A stretch of DNA of 64,000 nt. Source: Panopea generosa. Lineage: Eukaryota > Mollusca > Bivalvia > Adapedonta > Hiatellidae. The position numbers were made by a program, and so were the translations under genes. Of this stretch, positions 1-10,763 are shown piece after piece; positions within the stretch are counted from its first letter, which is position 1, and every line of letters starts with the position of its first letter. The stretch lies in NCBI GenBank assembly GCA_029582155.1, contig CM055895.1, forward strand, positions 62,101,078 to 62,165,077, read 5' to 3'. The notes under the pieces were generated by a model that was given only the letters and a program-made list of their open reading frames with translations, was not told the DNA's origin and did not search any database.

Positions 1-360
1 CAGACACACTGAGTGCTCTCACACACACTAAGTGCACTCAGATGCACAATACACGCACTATACACTATACAAAGTAAGATAACTGATTACAAAACTATTT
101 GTGCGCTACTGAGTGCACTCGTTCATTTGGATACACTCTTTTTTTTCATTATAAGAGAGTCAATTAGTCGATAACTAAAATTGAGGTAAAAACGGAATTT
201 TATTTTCACATAATTATAAACTATGTGGTATTTATTAATGTTTTTTTTTTGGTGCAATTGGTGTAGCATTATAAAACTGTGAAATGAGTCATCAATTTAG
301 CAACTATTTCATAAATATCAATATTTAACTAATCAATATAGTGTGTACAAAAGACCTATT
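1..360. other. Unannotated AT-rich DNA
   Basis: The first 120 bases are loosely repetitive, with recurring ACACACTAAGTGCACTC-like words. The rest is AT-rich with short T runs. I see no coding or RNA signal. Confidence 0.4.
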
Positions 361-368
361 TTACAATA

Positions 369-762
369 AACACATGCAAAGTTTCATTCATATCCAATGA
401 GTGGTTGCATAGATATCTTAAACTTAAACGCAAAAGTTTAACTTGGGTGTATACTGATGAAAAATTAAGTCCAAAAGGGCCATAACTTTGCCAAAATGCA
501 ACCCCAAGTTATTGTTCTTGTCTCTGTGTGTTCCATCGATGTTGGTGAACACACATGCGAAGTTTCATTCATATCAAACGATAGGTTGCATAAATATCTT
601 ACCTGATAAAAAACTTTAACCTGAAAAATTAAGTCTAAAAAGGGCCATAACTTTGCCTAAATGCAATCCAAAGTTATGGTTCTTGTCTGTGTGTGTTCAA
701 TCGATGACGGTGAACACAAATGTGAAGTTTCATTTATATCCAATGAGTATTTACGGGGTCAT
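369..762. repeat. Diverged tandem repeat, 165-181 bp unit
   Basis: Two diverged units and the start of a third are visible. Shared landmarks are AAGTTTCATTCATATC (near 379, 560 and 725), GGGCCATAACTTTGCC (near 478 and 643) and TCTGTGTGTGTTC. The spacing is 181 bp, then about 165 bp. Repeats with a GGGCCATAACT core look like bivalve interspersed repeats, but I cannot name a family. A 71-codon open frame over the second unit is not credible as a gene because it follows the repeat. Confidence 0.7.
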
Positions 763-838
763 GGCAATAGCTCTCCTTGGACTTCATCCCGGCGAGCTTA
801 TATGATACTTCATTTTTTAAGTATTTGTTTAAACTTAT

Positions 839-962
839 ATGTTTCTTATTTAATGACATGCCGATGGTTAAATTAAGATTCATTCACCTGGCAAAAATTG
901 ACATAGTACTATCATGATCAATGGACCGATAAATCACCAACTAATTATTAATTCAAGTGACA
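839..962 (+). repeat. Local duplicated segment, copy 1
   Basis: The stretch with TTTCTTATTTAATGACATGC, then GGTTAAATTAAG and ATTCACCTGGCAAAAATT, recurs about 757 bp downstream. A following AAATCACCAAYTAATTATT block recurs too, with changed spacing. The two copies differ at scattered positions, so the duplication is old. Confidence 0.75.
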
Positions 963-1221
963 TACATGTGGTATACACCATTGGGGTCTGTTTTGCTGAT
1001 AATGGCAATCAGTGCTGGTATAACACACTGTGTATAGTGGCAATAATTTCTGATATCTTTCTCATTTTACACAAAATAAAAACATAAATCATACTATCAG
1101 TTTAAAGTTTTTGTTAGTTTACTGAAGCCATATGTAAACCCCATTTGGGAAACAAACTCAAACAATCATATCATTCAAAAGCAACTTCTGGTGCATATAT
1201 CACACTGTAAACTATATATTT

Positions 1222-1560
1222 ACAACCACTACCACTACCATCACAACTACCGCTGCTACTACAACTACTACTGCTGCTACTGCGAGGATGGTGGCAGCTG
1301 CTGCTACTGTTACTACTACTACTAATTATAATAATAATACAACTACTACTACTGCTGCTACCTCAATTACTATTTCTACTACTGCTATTGCTGATGCTGC
1401 TGATGATGATGGTAATGATAATAATAATAATAACAATAATGATAACAATAATGGTAACAATAGCAATTATTATAATAATAATATAAAAATAATAAATAGT
1501 AATAATAATATTAACAGTAATAATAATAATAATAATAATAATACTATTTTAATAAAATAC
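1222..1560. repeat. Trinucleotide microsatellite (ACT/GCT/AAT)
   Basis: An imperfect trinucleotide tract moves from ACC/ACT through GCT/ACT to AAT-rich units. It keeps a 3-base period, so a 91-codon open frame rich in Thr, Ala and Asn appears across it. That frame is a by-product of the repeat, not a gene. The tract lies between the two copies of the local duplication. Confidence 0.9.
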
Positions 1561-1594
1561 TAAATTTTTTTAGTATTGATTTAGACAGGTCTAT

Positions 1595-1735
1595 ATATTT
1601 CTTATTTAATGACATGCCGCTGGTTAAATTAAGAATCATTCACCTGGCAAAAATTACATTAGAGTAAATTTTGCACATGAGTTGGGTTCTTTTGTGGTAA
1701 ATAGATATTCAATAAATCACCAATTAATTATTTGA
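1595..1735 (+). repeat. Local duplicated segment, copy 2
   Basis: This matches copy 1 near 839 over roughly 65 bases at its start and again at an AAATCACCAATTAATTATT block. The trinucleotide tract separates the copies. Confidence 0.75.
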
Positions 1736-1739
1736 CTAT

Positions 1740-2845
1740 TGGACAAATCAAAACCTTTATTTACTGCCCACATAACAGTAAATAAATTGGTTTACTAGTT
1801 GTAAAAGACTGACCATGTGCACGCATGTAACAATTTATCCAATATAAAAGCTGTGACAAATCAAGAAGTCAAAAAATACAACATATATATAAAAAAGATC
1901 CAATGATAATGACATTTAAAAAACAATAATAAAATATAAAAAAGTAATACAAATAATAGTACAATAATACATTACATTTTCATTAGTTTTAAATTCATAC
2001 AAAGTTTTAGTTTATTATATTCTTTTTATACGAAATCGCTCACAACAGCGTTTCTGTGATGTTGTGTGACGTAACCGTACGTCAGGTAAATATTAAAGGA
2101 ATAAAGTTGGAAAAATAAAGAAATTTTTTACTTCTTTGGTAAAATGTACATCAAAGAACTCGAAAGTGGAATGTTGACATCCATTTTTTAATGTTGTTTG
2201 ATTACGTAGTTAGGAAGAAACTGTATCAAATCAGTGATTTACACTGAACAAACAACTGAAGTAGGTATAAACGTATGGAATTATTAATTACAGATACAAT
2301 GATTAATGTTTAGTTTATGTTGATGATGTATCTGTAAATTTTGTGGACATCTTTTCATTTCTGAAACAAATGGCTAACGGTATATTCAGAGACATATAAA
2401 CAATTAAGTCACTGGGTATATCAAAGAAATTACTGACGCAAACACATTCCGGTTTGGAAAATAGAAGTCGGTTACGTGCGATATCCTTTGATCACATAGG
2501 TCACTGATCACACATCAAATAATAGACTCTTCCATTAAACTTCCCTATAAATTTATGTAGTGCTCCAAAGGAACAGCTTAATCTAAAAATCAATATAGAA
2601 TTACTTTAAGAATAAAGATGTTGCGATTCGTTAAGCGTCGGAATCTGAACTGAGAGGACTGAGCGTTGAGCAATGTTGAATGAATGGAGTGAACGCTGAA
2701 TGAATAGTATAGACCACTCAGATATGAAGGTTACATCGCTCATGAATGATGCTTGCATTTGTGAGTGCATTAAGTTAACTGCACTTAATTGAGTGCACGC
2801 AAACGGAGCGCAAACATAGCGCAATTATGGAGTACTTGAGCAGTT
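1740..2845. other. Unannotated DNA, no gene seen
   Basis: The region is AT-rich with short open frames only. A 72-codon minus frame near 2606-2824 overlaps loosely repeated GAATGA/GAGTG words and shows no domain. No repeat family could be assigned. Confidence 0.4.
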
Positions 2846-2846
2846 T

Positions 2847-2998
2847 AGGGCCTGTAAGAAGCCAGTCAAGGGAAGGAGCAAAAAATATTCTTTTAAGACA
2901 TATTGTTGCTAAACACAGGTTTATTTACTCTGCATAGGAATGGGAAAAAGCAAATGTGGCTGCTTAATACAAGTGGTTGCTTAAAAGAGCAGTTGATA
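2847..2998 (+). mobile_element. MITE family M1, decayed copy
   Basis: It carries the M1 landmarks GCCAGTCAAGGGAAGGAGCA, an internal TGTGGCTGCTTAATACAAGT and TGGTTGCTTAAAAGAG, in the same order as in the copies at 4493 and 13262. Both termini are eroded, so the ends are approximate. Confidence 0.6.
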
Positions 2999-3186
2999 AG
3001 AACATATATCAGCCACAAAGATTCTAAGGCCAGGCAAGCCATCTGCCAGTGCTATAGAAGACATAGAACCAAAGGAACTGTGTACCTACCTTATTTTCCA
3101 TTTGGAAAAGACTGTAGACGTGTTTTTAAAGAACTACACAGGAAACAGATTCTTATGATACCTGAAAAGGAAAATTGGAGTTTGAA

Positions 3187-3223
3187 TGAATGAATGAATG
3201 GTGTTTTACGGCACGTCGACACT
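3187..3223 (-). mobile_element. 37-bp truncated retroelement tail with TSD
   Basis: Read on the minus strand, this ends in GCCGTAAAACACCATTCATT and a (TTCA)n tail. That tail type closes other SINE/LINE copies here. It is flanked by an exact 10-bp direct repeat, GGAGTTTGAA, at 3177-3186 and 3224-3233. A bare tail between target-site duplications is what extreme 5' truncation during LINE-type target-primed reverse transcription leaves. No protein is encoded. Confidence 0.75.
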
Positions 3224-3492
3224 GGAGTTTGAAATGGAATTTGAAAAGCAGAAAGCATTTGGAATGGGAGAAACTGAAATGTGCTAAATGTGGCTTTATG
3301 GGTAAAACATTTAATCTTTACAAAGAAATTATGACTGGTCGAAGTAGATAGAAGTCAGCAGATGTAATATTGGAAGCAAACTCTGTTCTAATAGTGATGC
3401 TGCAACATGTAACAAGGTGGGATGGTGCAGTAAATATCTGAAGGGTAACCAGTCAATAGGTAAAGTTCATTACTTGTATTTCTTTTCAATTA

Positions 3493-3778
3493 GCCGAGTC
3501 CGATTAGCTCAGTCGGTTACGCGGCTGACTATCAATCCAGGGGTTCAAATTTCCCCGCCCAGCAACAGTCTCCATGATGATTGATATACGACATTGTGGC
3601 TCATTATCATTCGTCACTCACCACTGATTCAAGTGGGAAAGTAATGAGTTACTTGCGGAGACGGGGTGTGCTCGAGTACTGGTTAATCCCAGGAAACAGT
3701 GGTTAGGTTAACTGATTGTCTGTAAGCCCTCGATGGCATAAAAATGACGCTAAATATTCAATCACTCAATCAATCAAT
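3493..3778 (+). mobile_element. SINE-A, near full length
   Basis: This tRNA-derived SINE opens with a polymerase III promoter-like head: box A region GATTAGCTCAGTCGGTTACG and box B region GGTTCAAATT. A roughly 150-bp body and a 3' module CCTCGATGGCATAAAAATGA-CGCTAAATATTC with a (TCAA)n tail follow. The TSD CTTTTCAATTA is exact at 3482-3492 and 3779-3789, which fixes both ends. The copy at 13498 is collinear over its whole length. It resembles tRNA SINEs reported from bivalves, but I cannot assign a published family. It encodes no protein. Confidence 0.93.
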
Positions 3779-3789
3779 CTTTTCAATTA

Positions 3790-4490
3790 TTATTTCCAAA
3801 TAGTTTATAATATTATTTTTTCAAAAAAAAAAGAAATGATATAAAAAAGAAAAACCAAAACAAAGAAAAGAAAAGGAAATACTATAAGAATGAAAATAAA
3901 TATTATTACAGTTGAGCCACACACCTTAAATATATCCTATTCTATACACAACAACAACATACATGTCGTAATAATGCAATATCTATAACCAGCTGATGTA
4001 TTTCACTAACAGCTTGTCTCGGGTCAACACGACTGAATTGGAATAGCACTATAACATAAGACAGAACAGCAAAAGAAATTTAATTTTACAGGATTAAGTG
4101 AAAACACAATCATTATAACTTTTTCAGGCGACGAATTCAGAGGTTAAACTGACAGAGATTTGCCAGTAACAACAAACAATATGGTTACTGATGGGGACAG
4201 CAGCACGTTCAAAAGAGCAAATGAAGCACAAATGACCATGTGCAGGAAGCCGATGGAAAGAATGGCTGACGTTCACCTAACAAAAACAAAGAGAAACAAG
4301 ATAACTTGAATAGAATTTTCTCCTGAAATGTTTCCCGGCCGCCGAAATGAAATCACACTTACATACAAAGAAAGTTTGCAAAAACCACCGAGTTCAATGT
4401 GAATTCAAAAATTTGCAACAGAAATTTGACAACACTAAATTTGTCTTTGCTGCAGGAAAAACGTGAGAATGTAAGAACTACCACCTTGCT
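3790..4490. other. Unannotated DNA with an A-rich patch
   Basis: An A-rich stretch runs near 3816-3880. Beyond it I see no gene, RNA or recognisable repeat. Confidence 0.4.
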
Positions 4491-4492
4491 TA

Positions 4493-4656
4493 TATAATAC
4501 TTGTCTTAAGCAGCCATTCAAGGGAAGGAGCAAAAGTGGCTTTTTTTGTTGCTTTATAGAGATCAATTTGCTCTGAAAGCATAGACATGGGAAATATGAC
4601 TGTTTAAGAGAATTTGCTGCTTAATAGAGGTGGCCATTTACACAGGTTTGGCTGTA
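4493..4656 (+). mobile_element. MITE family M1 copy
   Basis: The left end has ACTTGTCTTAAGCAGCCATT and the right end GGTGGCCATTTACACAGGTT. Reverse-complemented, the right end matches the left as a diverged terminal inverted repeat. Internal blocks match the copies at 13262 and 44968. Both ends sit at TA, consistent with a TA target duplication as in Tc1/mariner-type MITEs. It is non-coding; open frames across it only borrow its sequence. Confidence 0.75.
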
Positions 4657-4714
4657 TACATGTATATTATTACTACAGCAAAAATGACGTTTTGCAAAAA
4701 CACGCAATACAATT

Positions 4715-4845
4715 TATGTGTAGTGTCCTTGAGCAAGATATGCATCTGCTTAGTACTGGTTCTACCCAGGAAGACTTTGAGTATGATTTGTCTAAGTTCT
4801 ATGAACTTCACAATCTATGCAAAATAAATAAGTTTAAAACAACTT
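4715..4845 (+). mobile_element. SINE-B body fragment
   Basis: The block GTGTCCTTGAGCAAGATATG, followed by TTAGTACTGGTTCTACCCAG and GAAGACTTTGAG, parallels the SINE-B body at 58790. An ACTTCACAATC stretch matches the end of that body. The tRNA-like head is missing. Open frames across it and the neighbouring MITE are accidental. Confidence 0.6.
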
Positions 4846-5139
4846 ACAGAGTTATTTTGTAAAGTTCAAACATAAGGTTGTGCTCCAGTAAGGACACAAA
4901 TATGTGGTTGATAGTCTCCTTGTTGTCTGGTTCTGTAAATGAGCAGTTAACAGTTCACACACACCAGATACTGTGTCTGAAAATATCATGTGACACAAAG
5001 AATAAGTATTCTAAAATAGACAAAAGTCATTACTAATTGGATGTGTGACATACAACCAGTCATGTGTAGAAAATTGTTTTTAGACTATCTAAAGTACAAC
5101 ACCACAACACTTTAATAAACTAATATTATTGACGATTTA

Positions 5140-5375
5140 GTGCCTTGGAAGCAGGAGATCAAAGGTTTGAATGCCGTTGGAAGCACTTGAATTTTTTTGA
5201 TGCAGCCATCCAACAGCTAGTTAAATTGAAGGATACTGAATGTCTAACAGCCTGACGCCTGGCAATGATAGCTTTCGGGAACTTTGTACAGCATAAAGGT
5301 GTCTCATAAGCCCAGTGTGGCTGGCCCTTTCAATAGGGGTGACACTATCATAAACAAACACTTTACTTTACTTTA
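5140..5375 (+). mobile_element. Decayed tRNA-type SINE with (CTTTA)n tail
   Basis: A box B-like GGTTTGAATGCC lies near 5165. A CCCAGTGTGGCTGGCCCTTT block and a (CTTTA)n tail, near 5355-5375, close the element. No matching box A or TSD is clear. The family differs from SINE-A, B and C. Confidence 0.5.
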
Positions 5376-5534
5376 TTATAGATTTACGGTGTTAAAAACA
5401 AACAAAACTTACTAGAATATGAAATTAAACTTGCTCTTACCTTTAAGTGAGACAATGGATAAAGACAAATAATAAACATTAACATAATGAATATGTAGAA
5501 TATTGTCCAAAAGAAAAAATGTTTATCATACCTA

Positions 5535-5700
5535 CTCTGGTCTCAGCATAGAACCCAGCAACATCTCGGTGTTGAAGAGGACCTCGAGGTTGTGTAAGAA
5601 TTTTTCCTCACCCATTCTGACAACACTTTTCACATAGAGAGTGCTTCCAATACTCACTCAGACCTGCAGTCTCCATCCTTGAACCACTTGCAGATGTTCT
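5535..5700. other. GC-richer patch of unknown nature
   Basis: This stretch is visibly richer in G and C than its flanks. On the minus strand one frame reads CKWFKDGDCRSE before a stop, and another stays open for about 40 codons and includes MGEEKFLHNLEVLF. Neither gives a family match I trust. It could be an old SINE body or a decayed exon. Confidence 0.2.
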
Positions 5701-6018
5701 GTTATCAAAATACATGTTAACTTAAAATATTCAATGTTTTATGTTCATTGTCATGAAATGTTAGCTTTCGATGGCATAAAATAACACTAAATATTTAAAC
5801 AAACTAATCAATTATGTTCAAAGACTAACTGATAACAAGAACATCAATGTATTGCAACTTTTAAGCACGAGGCAGCGGGAAGGGGGTTCTGGTTAGCTCA
5901 GTTGGTAGCATATCTGACTATCAATCAAGGGGCTGTGTGTTTGAATCCCCATCCAGCCAGCCTCCATGATGATTAAGACAACATTGCGTTTCTTTGTCAT
6001 TCATCTCCCACTACTGAT

Positions 6019-6204
6019 TCAGTGGACAGGCAGGATAGCAGTGTAAGTGGATAATTTTGCCTGCACGCACCAGATGTTGTGGATTCGATCCCCAGCTCAA
6101 CCTGATGCCTCTCAAATAACAACACTCAGTACTGGTTTAAGATTCAAGAGCAAATCATATAAACTTTGGCCTTTCTTCGCAATCAAACTACCAGTACATT
6201 ACAT
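6019..6204 (+). mobile_element. SINE-B nested inside SINE-A
   Basis: A tRNA-like head (GCAGTGTAAGTGGATAATTT, then box B-like GTGGATTCGATCCCC) is followed by ATGCCTCTCAAATAACAACA-CTCAGTACTGG and a CTTTCTTCGCAATC end, as in the SINE-B copy at 39605. A short AGTGGA occurs near the left junction and again where SINE-A resumes, and may be the TSD. The order shows SINE-B inserted after SINE-A. Confidence 0.75.
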
Positions 6205-6292
6205 TAGTATATTCTAACTAAGTGGAATGGTTCCAGCTACTACCATTATAATACACTAGTATATTCTAACTAAGTGGAATGGTTCCAGCTAC
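6205..6292. repeat. 52-bp tandem duplication, about 1.7 units
   Basis: TAGTATATTCTAACTAAGTG followed by GAATGGTTCCAGCTAC occurs at 6205 and again at 6257. The duplication spans the junction between the nested SINE-B and the resumed SINE-A, so it arose after the nesting. Confidence 0.9.
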
Positions 6293-6529
6293 TTGCAGAG
6301 ATGAGTATGCTCTAGTACACGTTAGTTTTCCAGGATTCCAGGAAAGAATGGATTTGATTTACTGATCGTCTGTTAGCTCTTGATGGCATGAACTGATGCT
6401 TATATTCAAAACAATTGTAGGACATCATGTCCATGTTCACATCATTCTTTAATTCCAGAGAAAGCAGTGTCTAACACACTAGCTGTGAATGGCTATAAGG
6501 ATATAATTTTAATACCTATGCATTATTAC

Positions 6530-6995
6530 ATGTAACAATATAAACAGTTTATCTTTCAAAAGTACCAGACACAAAACTAATTTCACTTCAATACAAATAC
6601 ATTATGAGAATTTTATATAACAACTAGTTTTTATCTAAATATAAAATAGTTAATTAAAGTCTTTAAATCTTAAAGAATTTTGTGAGAGAAATCTGGAAAC
6701 TTTTGAACATTTATTTTGGGAATGTCAAATTAAGAAAACTATACTGCATACCGATTTTCATCTGTAAATTTCTATTTCTCTTATTTTTGCTCCTTCCTTA
6801 CTCTCTTTTACCCATTTCTATTCTTTTCTTTTTAATATTCATCCTTAAAATATTACTTGTAAGATATTGTATGCATGTTATGTTATCTAAAGTTATCATG
6901 TAATGTGTTAAATTTTAAAAGTATATAGCTTGTATTAATACATGAACAGTTTTTGTATAATATTGTATTATGTCTTACATGGAATAAAAGATATT
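6530..6995 (+). pseudogene. 3' end of an L1/Tx1-like LINE, decayed
   Basis: The reading frame recovers the C-terminus of a non-LTR retrotransposon polymerase. It runs DTKLISLQYKYIMRILYNN at about 6568-6624, then FLSKYKIVN, then after a frame change FCERNLETFEHLFWECQIKK at about 6678-6737. The last part is the zf-RVT motif typical of L1/Tx1-type LINEs (C-x2-C ... ETxEHLFWxC). In-frame stops at about 6625 and 6652 and at least one frameshift show that it is dead, and the first zinc-binding Cys is lost. A 3' UTR follows, ending TGGAATAAAAGATATTCATC near 6995. Everything upstream of the final domain is missing, as in 5'-truncated LINE copies. Confidence 0.85.
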
Positions 6996-7164
6996 CATCA
7001 CAAAAATAAACAGTATACCAGCAAGCGTAAATTTAATTGTTAGTTAAAAGTTAGTCATCATTTATCGTTGTCAGAATTGAATTTGGATGTTAAAGGAGAA
7101 CTAAAGTTAACTGATATTTACTATTGAATGATGACTGGTGCACTTCTATGTTAACAAAAGACAT

Positions 7165-7320
7165 GTTATATTTGGTTTATCCAGTTTTACTGGTGATGGA
7201 ATGCATCAGAATGAATCCGAATAAAACCACCATTCTTTCACAAGCAACTGGTTAATTTTCTCACAAAAAGTTTTTGTACCTAGCTGAGCTCAAACCCACA
7301 ACAGGGGGGTAGGGGGAGGG
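7165..7320 (-). mobile_element. SINE-C, decayed copy
   Basis: On the plus strand it keeps CCAGTTTTACTGGTGATGGA, AAACCACCATTCTTTCACAA-GCAACTGG and TTTCTCACAAAAAGTTTTTG in the order seen in the SINE-C copies at 58505 and 60194. The tRNA-like head lies to the right and is only faintly visible (GAGCTCAAACCCACAAC). Confidence 0.6.
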
Positions 7321-7504
7321 GGTTGGTGGTTATTAGATGACAGCACCTTGGACCTCTCAATCACGAAATACTCCATATGTTAAAAAATCAAAGGGCCCTT
7401 ATTCATGTAAAAATCACCCAAGTTTGTGTCTACAGGCAGGCCAACAATCTCAAGCCAATATATACCTCCCCACCCACAACAATGTTAAGGGATATTTTCA
7501 TACA

Positions 7505-7640
7505 ATGAAGCGGTCTAATAATAGGGTATCTGCCTTGCATGCAGTTGGACTTGCGTTTGATCCCCAGAACAGTATAGACTTGGACAATGGTACTAGAAAT
7601 TTCCTTGGTTTGTGCTCAGAATTTGCACGATAGTTCCAGC
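7505..7640 (+). mobile_element. SINE-E: tRNA-like head
   Basis: The stretch GCGGTCTAATAATAGGGTAT resembles a box A region. CTGCCTTGCATGCAG and box B-like GCGTTTGATCCCC follow with tRNA-like spacing. The stem arms needed for a working tRNA are not convincing, so I read it as a SINE head whose body runs on toward 7640. Open frames on both strands here are incidental. Confidence 0.5.
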
Positions 7641-7759
7641 CTTGATATTGCTGTACTTTGGTTTTTGTGTGACAGTTTGCAGCATAATGCATGTACTTCA
7701 GTGTATCATTGATCAAATCAGGATGTCCTTGCTGCAAGTCGTAAAGAAGCAATTTAACT

Positions 7760-9845
7760 CTTCTAAAATTTGACCAATGTAAACAAATATCACTTTTGGC
7801 TTATATTTTACAACTACATATCCAATATTTATTAAATGCATACCCTTTCTAAAGTTCTTGATTGGAAATCATTATTTATCAAAAATTATTGATAAGGACC
7901 ATAACTCGTATAATACTTGACAACGCTGACAAATGTTGAACTTTCTTTGAACGGTAGAGACAATAACATTACAAAATTTTGGGAAGTCAAATGAGGTACA
8001 TTGTATCTTAAAGTATACAGTATCTTTCGTGGTAACAACATCACTATGGTGTTTTGTATGTGATGTGTTACACTTTTTCTCTCCTCATAAACACATTTTG
8101 GCAGTTTCATGATCCTCGGTTACCAGTATTTCTGAAGTCATTGTTTTAAAAAATATGTTTCCTTGCCTTATTTCAAAGAAAGTCAAATTTCTGTACTAAG
8201 AAATTGTTTTAGGTGAACCCATACTTACCTTAGGTAGGACCATAATGACAGTCAAAATGTTTTGACCATACAGTAAATGATGTCAAACTGTTGTAACAAA
8301 ATCTTACATAGGAACCCAATACACTCTGGTTAAACTGTGAAATCAAAATATGAGTAAAATGAAAACATGTGATTTAAAGTTGTTTTATAGCAATGAAACT
8401 TATTTCTAACTTGTTATCAGATGTTGCATAAAATGAACAAACTGCAGTGTTATGGAGACAACCAACACAAAATGTCAACAAACATCAATAAATGAATGTG
8501 CAGAATGAACAATTAACCAGTTTCATTCAATAATCTAGTTTATAGTACTGCAGATTTGACCAAATGCTGCAGCAACAGTAATCCTGTCTGTGCCACCAAT
8601 CATGTCATACCCTGGAGCCACAGGTTATAAATTACCATGGCATAAAACAAACAAGATGATCCTCTTACATGTTAATAAGAATTAAAAACAAGATGAAAAT
8701 GATCAGATGCATTAATTGCCAACTGCAATTTAAGGTAAATTAAAAATTACTTTGCTCGAGAAAAGTGTAATTTACAAGTACATAAAAAAATAAAACAAGA
8801 GATTATTTACAGATCTGATTCCAGGCAATAATGGGAAAGCCATTGATAACAACATAAAATCTGAGTGTTTCACCAAAAAGAAAGACAATTCTGGTTTACT
8901 TATTTGCAGCAAACAAGACTGTAAGAATTGTCTACAATTTCTGACCTTTATGTAAGAAATCTGGTTCAGGGAGAAGACTGATTATGAAGTGTATACCTGA
9001 TGTTACATCAGTTCTCTAGGAGTCGGTGCTAATCAAGCGTTATTATATATCTTTTCAAAACTCTGGCAAGCATTTCTGTTTATTTGATGATACTGATATC
9101 GTGTGTGTGCATTATGATAAATACATTAAGGTTAAATAAACAATGTCGCATGTTAGTCTGTATTCTTAAATATTTAATGAAAAAAAATCCATTCTTATGT
9201 TTCATTTACAAGAAAACAACTGCCCAATCTTATAAAAAAAAAAAAAATGAAAATGAAAATACCAGAACAGCATTTTCTGATTGAATGCGCAAATTAAAAT
9301 ATCCCAAATATCTTTTTTTCACCATTTTGGGAAGATGGCCCACACTCTTGGAATTGGAATTTTAGTTGCGTTTTAATTTACATTGGGAAAACTTTTGCTT
9401 TAACTATATTTGTTCAACTTCATAAAAATGTGTACACTTACTTCTCTGGCCATTTAATTAAAGAATCAATGTCATACTCAATTCAGTATGGGGAAAACTT
9501 AGTTTATTTTTATAAAGGACTTATGGAAGTTTCAATTTACAATTATTGAAGCTTTCAATTGGGAATTTTTACCACTCAACTGGGGAAAAAAATATACTAT
9601 TTGCCATTGGGAATATGACCCAATAATGGCTATAAAAATGGCCGGGAAAAAAATCCACTGTATCCTGAGATTCAATTACAATGTGGTTTAATATTTCAAT
9701 TTTATACAGTAACGGAATGTGCATTTACTTTAAACCTAAATTTACTTTAAAATTATTTTGTCCCAAATTCATTTTAAATTTTGTGTATTTGCAATTGCTT
9801 GTTACTATGGTGGGTGGAGTAATTAAAACTAATCCTAACACCAGG
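7760..9845. other. Unannotated AT-rich DNA, 2.1 kb
   Basis: Only short frames without domains occur. A few bivalve-type repeat words appear but nothing that can be delimited. An A run lies near 9232-9247. Confidence 0.4.
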
Positions 9846-9846
9846 T

Positions 9847-10265
9847 GATAATAATGCCCTTGCACAGATTAGGTCGGTGTCACAAAATTTATGTCACTCA
9901 CATCTACAATAAATGGTGATCATGTATGTAAAGTTTAAAGTCAAATGTCAGAAAATACTGTAAAGTGGTTTACTTCCCAAGAACTACAATACGGTAAATT
10001 AGCAATGTTACTACGTGTAAGGGCAATAATTGTACATGGAAGAAAGTCAGCATCATAACATTTGTGTGACACATCTACACTTGATGTTGATTATGAATCC
10101 AAAGTTTCAAGTCAATTGCCTGAAAACTGTTAGCTAAGTATTCTCCAAAAGCATTGCAATAAAAAGCATTGCAATATTTTAATGAAATCAAGGGTAATAA
10201 CCTGCATGAAATAAAATGAGTGTCTCAAAATGTGTACCCTGCACAATCTACACATGATGTTGATC
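9847..10265 (+). repeat. Diverged tandem repeat, about 172-bp unit
   Basis: Three copies share a GGGCAATAAT-like start, an ACATCTACA block (near 9900, 10071 and 10244, so 171 and 173 bp apart), TGATGTTGAT and a CAAAGTTTCAAGTCAAT block. The third copy is cut short by the (GACA)n tract, which begins just where the second copy has TGATTATGAATCC. Confidence 0.7.
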
Positions 10266-10269
10266 TTGA

Positions 10270-10447
<178 letters not shown>

Positions 10448-10763
10448 TTATTTTCTGTAACTTAAACTTCGGATAATTGGCTTTATTCCTGAAGTCTGTT
10501 GAAATTAGAGTTTATGAACTGTATATGAAGTTTCAATAGAAAAACTCAAGTTAAATCTCAAGACATTGAATTACCTTACCCAAGGATAAACATTGATATT
10601 AAATACCAGCAGAAGCAATATCATTGATAATTAGCATGACCTTAGTGGCTCTTTTAACCTCTAATAAAAGATATGAAAATATTTTTTTACAAATATGTCA
10701 ATTTTATAACAAAAAAGAAAGAAATACTACAGACAGCAGATGATAAATATATTGTATCAATAA

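Larger units (their letters stand above)
5889..6410 (+). mobile_element. SINE-A interrupted by a nested SINE-B
   Basis: The left half holds the SINE-A head (GGTTAGCTCAGTTGGTAGC, then TGTGTTTGAATCCCC) and the first part of the body to about 6024. The right half resumes with AAGTGGAATGGTTCCAGCTA, CTTGCAGAGATGAG and a GATCGTCTGTTAGCTC 3' module ending near 6405. Between them lie a SINE-B and a 52-bp duplication. The tail is worn, so the 3' end is approximate. Confidence 0.8.

Noticed and set aside
1288-1563. Thr/Asn-rich 91-codon frame
   Set aside because: It lies wholly within a trinucleotide repeat.
3493-3570. tRNA gene at the SINE-A head
   Set aside because: Box A and box B are present, but the acceptor stem does not close and the sequence runs on into a SINE body with a tail and TSD.
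5535-5700. Immunoglobulin-like exon (CKWFKDGDCRSE)
   Set aside because: Only a short WFKDG match, followed at once by a stop. Kept only as an unexplained patch.
7505-7575. tRNA gene at the SINE-E head
   Set aside because: Promoter-like boxes only; the arms do not pair convincingly.
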